This document shows, one piece after another, positions 31,628 through 35,252 of a stretch of 35,252 bases of DNA. The translations under genes and the position numbers were made by a program. Under the pieces are notes generated by a model. It was not told the DNA's origin. It was given only the letters and a program-made list of their open reading frames with translations, and made no database searches. This DNA is from Bacteroidota bacterium. Its GTDB lineage: Bacteria > Bacteroidota > Bacteroidia > Chitinophagales > Saprospiraceae. The stretch lies in NCBI GenBank assembly GCA_024642705.1, contig JAHEAQ010000008.1:64873-100124 (forward strand), read 5' to 3'. Numbering within the stretch: the stretch's first letter is position 1; each line of letters begins with the position of its first letter.

Positions 31628-34087
31628 TTAATCCTCTAGCTGTAATGTCATTTTCTTTATTCTATCTTCTATTGATTCAGAAGTGAGTTTATCCCTACTC
31701 AAGCTGTCTACAATAATTGGGAATGAAAATGGTGTTGGCCATTTCGGATAAACAAAAATAAGCTTCTGATTTTGAATTCGCTTTAATGCCTTTCTCATTC
31801 TTACTTCTTCCAATTGGAAAGTTCTCACTTCTTCAAATGTTTGCTGAAATAATAGATTCTCGTTTTCATATTCACGAAACACATCAAACAACAAATGTGC
31901 GGTGGTTTGCAAATGTCTTTCTTTTTTCGATTTACCTGGAAAACCTTCGAAAAGTAATCCTGAAATTTTAGCAATATCTCTAAATTTTCTCCTTGCTAGT
32001 TCAATAGCATTAATACTAGCTTGAATATCTTCGAATAATTCATTTGTACTAAATACTTCATAGTTTATTAATTTCTCCACATCAATTTTTTGATCTGAAA
32101 GTAATTCAAATCCATAATCGTTCATTGCGATGGAAAAGCTAATTGGAATTTTAAAGGATAATCTCCTAGCAATAAGCGCAGCTAAACCTTCATGAACGTA
32201 TCTTCCTTCGAATGGGTACATCAATAAATGATACCCATCTTCAGTCTGAAAATATTCAATTAAGAATTCATCGACATCAGGAACATGTGAAATTTCTTCT
32301 TGCTTATTAAATAGACCTTTCATGGATTCAAGTTCAATATCTGAATCCTGTATTTCTCCTCTTTTTAACTTAATGTATTGACTTCTTAAAGCTTCAGCCA
32401 AATTGGAAGATAATGACATTCTACCGCCCTGCCATGAAGGAATTTTACCTGATTTCTTTTTACTTTTTCTTACATGAGCTTCCAATCCTTTCATTCTAAC
32501 AAATTCAAGAGGCATTCCTGCAAACCAAAAATGATCTCCAGGTTTAAATTGTGCAATAAACCATTCTTCCACAGTTCCAATTTTCTTTCCGCTTGTATAC
32601 TTTAAAGTTATGCTAACACTGCTCACAATTGTACCGATGGATAGTTTATGAATGGTAGCAATTCTTTTATTCATAATTCTATAAATACCATTTTTTACGC
32701 CTAATTTTTGATACTCATCATATGCCTGAAGGGAATTTCCACCTTGAACTAAGAAATTTAATATCCATCCCCATTCCTCTTTGTTTAAACTTTCAAAGCA
32801 AAAGGTGTTTTTTACCTCCAAGAAAATTTCTTCCGCATTAAAACCTCCAGAAACTGCAAGAGTCATAAGATATTGAATGAGAACATCGAAACATCTTATA
32901 TAAGGAATTCTTTCTTCTACAATTTGGTTTTCTATTGAAAATCTTAACGCTGCTGCTTCCATCAATTCAAGACTATGTGTAGGTACAAAGTAAATTTTAC
33001 TGATTGCACCAGGAGAATGCCCACTTCTTCCAGCACGTTGTTGAAATCTGGCTACACCTTTTGGGCTTCCTATTTGAATTATGGCATCGACAGGACGAAA
33101 ATCAACACCAAGATCTAAGCTCGAAGTGCATACTACAGCTTTGAGTTTAGTTTCATGTAATGCATCTTCAACCCATTCTCTGAGTTCTCTGCCCATAGAT
33201 CCATGGTGCATAGCCAATAATCCAGAAAGTTCTGGATCTTTAGCTAATATTTTTTGATACCAAATTTCGCATTGAGATCTAGTATTAGTAAATATTAATG
33301 TTGTTTTGTGTTTATAAATCAGAGGAATAATTTGATCCAGCATAATTATTCCCAAATGACCTGCCCATGGAAAATTATCAATTTTCTCTGGAATTAGTGA
33401 CTCAATTATGATCTGCTTGTTAATATCAGCTTTAATAATAATAGATTTTCCTAAGCTGTAATTCATCCCTAAGAGCACTTCCATTGCTTGTTCAATATTG
33501 GCAATGGTTGCAGAAATACCCCAAATTCTTAGGTCTATACAAATATTTTTAATTCTGGATAAAGCCAACTCAACTTGAACTCCTCTTTTAGAACCCATTA
33601 ATTCATGCCACTCATCTACTACAATGCTTTTTACATTTTCTAATAATTTTTTATGGTTTTTATTACATAATATAACATGCAGACTTTCGGGAGTTGTGAT
33701 TAATATTGCAGGTGGATTCTCAAATTGCTTTATTCTATCAGCTGCACTGGTATCTCCAGATCTGATTTCTACTTTTAAATCCAAACCCAATCCATCTATT
33801 GCTCTTTCTGCCGAAAGTTTTATTTCTTGAGTAAGTGCACGTATAGGCGCAATCCAAATACACTGTAAACCTGGAATGTCACATTTCTGCTTTTCTTTTC
33901 TTTGTATATATTCTAATAATATCGGAATTAAAAGCGCATAGGTTTTTCCACTTCCTGTTGGAGCGTTTACAATACCAGAATAACCTTCCAAAAATGCTTG
34001 CCAACTCTTTTTTTGAAAAGTACTTACTGCCCAATTATTTGCTGTAAACCACGATTGTGCAAATTGCACCAATTCTTCATTTTGCAT
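31628..34087 (-). CDS. Ligase-associated DEXH-box DNA helicase (Lhr-like)
   Basis: An 819-residue superfamily-2 helicase of the Lhr-core type that NCBI names ligase-associated DNA damage response DEXH helicase. Motif I (Walker A) is APTGSGKT (42-49), motif Ia is APIRALTQE, motif II is DEWH (158-161), motif III is SATIAN, motif V is STSLDLGVDFRPVD-like (TSSLDLGVDF), and motif VI is QRAGRSGH. A winged-helix and Lhr-specific domain follows (WFAGMPLEFVRMKGLEAHVRKSKKKSGKIPSWQGGRMSLSSNLAE), then the C-terminal region ending FVYPKWPTPFSFPI. In many Bacteroidota it sits with an ATP-dependent ligase, an exonuclease and a metallophosphoesterase; none is adjacent here, so the set is split or those genes are absent. 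It probably acts in DNA repair. Confidence 0.93.
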   Translation of the reverse strand: MQNEELVQFAQSWFTANNWAVSTFQKKSWQAFLEGYSGIVNAPTGSGKTYALLIPILLEYIQRKEKQKCDIPGLQCIWIAPIRALTQEIKLSAERAIDGLGLDLKVEIRSGDTSAADRIKQFENPPAILITTPESLHVILCNKNHKKLLENVKSIVVDEWHELMGSKRGVQVELALSRIKNICIDLRIWGISATIANIEQAMEVLLGMNYSLGKSIIIKADINKQIIIESLIPEKIDNFPWAGHLGIIMLDQIIPLIYKHKTTLIFTNTRSQCEIWYQKILAKDPELSGLLAMHHGSMGRELREWVEDALHETKLKAVVCTSSLDLGVDFRPVDAIIQIGSPKGVARFQQRAGRSGHSPGAISKIYFVPTHSLELMEAAALRFSIENQIVEERIPYIRCFDVLIQYLMTLAVSGGFNAEEIFLEVKNTFCFESLNKEEWGWILNFLVQGGNSLQAYDEYQKLGVKNGIYRIMNKRIATIHKLSIGTIVSSVSITLKYTSGKKIGTVEEWFIAQFKPGDHFWFAGMPLEFVRMKGLEAHVRKSKKKSGKIPSWQGGRMSLSSNLAEALRSQYIKLKRGEIQDSDIELESMKGLFNKQEEISHVPDVDEFLIEYFQTEDGYHLLMYPFEGRYVHEGLAALIARRLSFKIPISFSIAMNDYGFELLSDQKIDVEKLINYEVFSTNELFEDIQASINAIELARRKFRDIAKISGLLFEGFPGKSKKERHLQTTAHLLFDVFREYENENLLFQQTFEEVRTFQLEEVRMRKALKRIQNQKLIFVYPKWPTPFSFPIIVDSLSRDKLTSESIEDRIKKMTLQLED

Positions 34088-34238
34088 TTAGTAAAATTAA
34101 AGAAATGAAAAGTAATACATATATATTGATAATTAGCTATATGAGATATGTTCTGTACTTAATTAACGATATTCTTATATTAGTAGAAAATATTTAGCTT
34201 TAAATCTGGTTATTTGATTTTTTAATAATATTAAAATT

Positions 34239-35246
34239 ATGGTGTACATCATTTCGATCTTATTTTCTATGCTTTCTTTTATGAAAGGAAACAATCCAGA
34301 AGAATTAGGAAAAGTAAATTGGCTCAGGGATTATGACAAAGCTTTAGAACAATCAACCATCAAAAACAAACCAATAATTATATTATTTCAAGAAGTACCA
34401 GGTTGTTCAACTTGTAAAAACTATGGAAACAATATTTTAAGTCATCCTTTTATTGTGGAGATCATTGAAAGCGAATTTATTCCTTTAGTTGTATACAATA
34501 ATAAAGGTGGAAAAGATGGAGAAATTTTAAAAAAATATAAAGAACCTGCATGGAACAATCCGGTGGTTCGAATAGTAAATAACAGAGGAGCAGATATGGT
34601 GGACAGATTATCAGAAAATTATAGTTTATCAGGATTATTAAACGTGATAATTGAAGCATTTGATAAAGAACATAAACAAATCCCAAAATACATTCAATTG
34701 CTCAAAGAAGAATTAGATGTAAACGAAGGAAGGTTAAAAGAAAGTTATGTTTCGATGTATTGTTTTTGGACTGGTGAAAAAGTATTGGCTGAAATAAAAG
34801 GAGTGGCTCACACGGAAGCTGGCTATATGGGAGGCAAAGAGGTCGTAAAAATTAAATACAATCCGGACATAGTTAAATATGAAGATATATTATGTACCGC
34901 TGTGGCTGAAAATTGTGCTGATATTACTTTTACAAATGATAAAATGGAACAGACAGCAACACAATTTATAATTAAAAAAAATGCATTTGCAATAAAGAAT
35001 TATAGACCTGATAACACTCAAAAATATTATTTATCCAATTCAAAATTTAAATATCTCCCGATGACAGAACTCCAAGCAAGTAAAATAAACTCTGCTTTAG
35101 GAAACCAAAAATCGGCAAATGAATTTCTAAGCCCTAGACAATTAGGATTATTGAATAAAATTAACCTGGATTCGAAGGATAATTTAAAAATATATTTTAA
35201 TGAAGATTTTGAAGATTCATGGTGGAAATTGAATGCAGTGAAATAA
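34239..35246 (+). CDS. Thioredoxin-like VPGC-x-x-C protein fused to an MsrA-like domain
   Basis: A 335-residue protein. Residues 1-~17 are hydrophobic (signal peptide or anchor). Residues ~28-145 are a thioredoxin-like domain with EVPGCSTCKNYG (Cys56, Cys59) and EPAWNNPVVRIV. It resembles the family annotated as VPGUxxT thioredoxin-like (seleno)protein, with Cys (TGT) where relatives have selenocysteine. From ~171 it resembles peptide methionine sulfoxide reductase A: YCFWTGEKVLAEIKGVAHTEAGYMGG (Cys175 at the catalytic position of GCFW) and KIKYNPDIVKYEDIL. The central MsrA stretch (PTYxxVCxGxTGHAE) is missing, so the fold is shortened and reductase activity uncertain. A redox role in the envelope is likely (inference). 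It is divergent from the helicase and complete; the window ends 6 bp later. Confidence 0.72.
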   Translation: MVYIISILFSMLSFMKGNNPEELGKVNWLRDYDKALEQSTIKNKPIIILFQEVPGCSTCKNYGNNILSHPFIVEIIESEFIPLVVYNNKGGKDGEILKKYKEPAWNNPVVRIVNNRGADMVDRLSENYSLSGLLNVIIEAFDKEHKQIPKYIQLLKEELDVNEGRLKESYVSMYCFWTGEKVLAEIKGVAHTEAGYMGGKEVVKIKYNPDIVKYEDILCTAVAENCADITFTNDKMEQTATQFIIKKNAFAIKNYRPDNTQKYYLSNSKFKYLPMTELQASKINSALGNQKSANEFLSPRQLGLLNKINLDSKDNLKIYFNEDFEDSWWKLNAVK

Positions 35247-35252
35247 TAAGAA

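Noticed and set aside
1-35252. Defence island, prophage, IS element or CRISPR array
   Set aside because: Nearly all genes are recognisable housekeeping or envelope genes with intact frames; no transposase, integrase, phage gene or spaced repeat array was seen.

Overview
The window is AT-rich chromosomal DNA from a member of the Bacteroidota. Several things point there: promoter elements of the form TTTG / TAnnTTTG, the absence of Shine-Dalgarno sequences, families that I know mainly from this phylum (DUF4294, DUF4175, tandem OmpH/Skp proteins, OmpA proteins with PD40 repeats), a mevalonate-pathway decarboxylase, and an S-box (SAM-I) riboswitch before metX. A free-living aerobe of the Saprospiria/Chitinophagia/Flavobacteriia type would fit (it has a heme A synthase), but I cannot fix the class. 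I see no prophage, insertion sequence, CRISPR array, tRNA or rRNA.

Layout. 1-4.8 kb, minus strand: an ALDH7-type aldehyde dehydrogenase (C-terminus beyond the window edge), an RND/MMPL exporter and DNA polymerase IV. 4.8-7.9 kb, plus strand: a self-cleaving XRE-S24 (LexA-like) repressor divergent from dinB, an LVIVD-repeat lipoprotein and a small outer-membrane protein, closed by a strong terminator. 8.2-9.3 kb: two tandem Skp/OmpH periplasmic chaperones and a bidirectional terminator. 9.4-11.7 kb, minus strand: rhodanese lipoprotein, diphosphomevalonate decarboxylase and DUF4294. 11.9-16.3 kb, plus strand: PD40-OmpA protein, PAP2-like membrane protein, dapD and an unrecognised helix-turn-helix protein. 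16.3-23.4 kb: M1 aminopeptidase lipoprotein, a large DUF4175 coiled-coil membrane protein, an RsbW-like ATPase and YbeY.

23.4-29.5 kb is a five-part unit: SAM riboswitch, metX, thrA (aspartokinase-homoserine dehydrogenase), thrB, thrC. Homoserine supply and both of its exits (methionine and threonine) lie behind one SAM-sensing leader.

29.1-31.6 kb is the most unusual stretch. A perfect parS centromere site sits between rlpA and ctaA, a second near-perfect parS is embedded in the thrC reading frame, and a 569-bp very AT-rich gap follows with DnaA-box-like 9-mers and several direct and inverted repeats. Together they suggest that the window lies close to, or contains, the chromosomal replication origin. 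The right end holds a ligase-associated DEXH helicase and a two-domain protein joining a VPGC-x-x-C thioredoxin-like domain to a shortened MsrA-like domain.

In three places (repressor, PAP2 protein, DUF4175 protein) the longest reading frame starts inside or very near a promoter-like element, so I moved the start to a downstream ATG.
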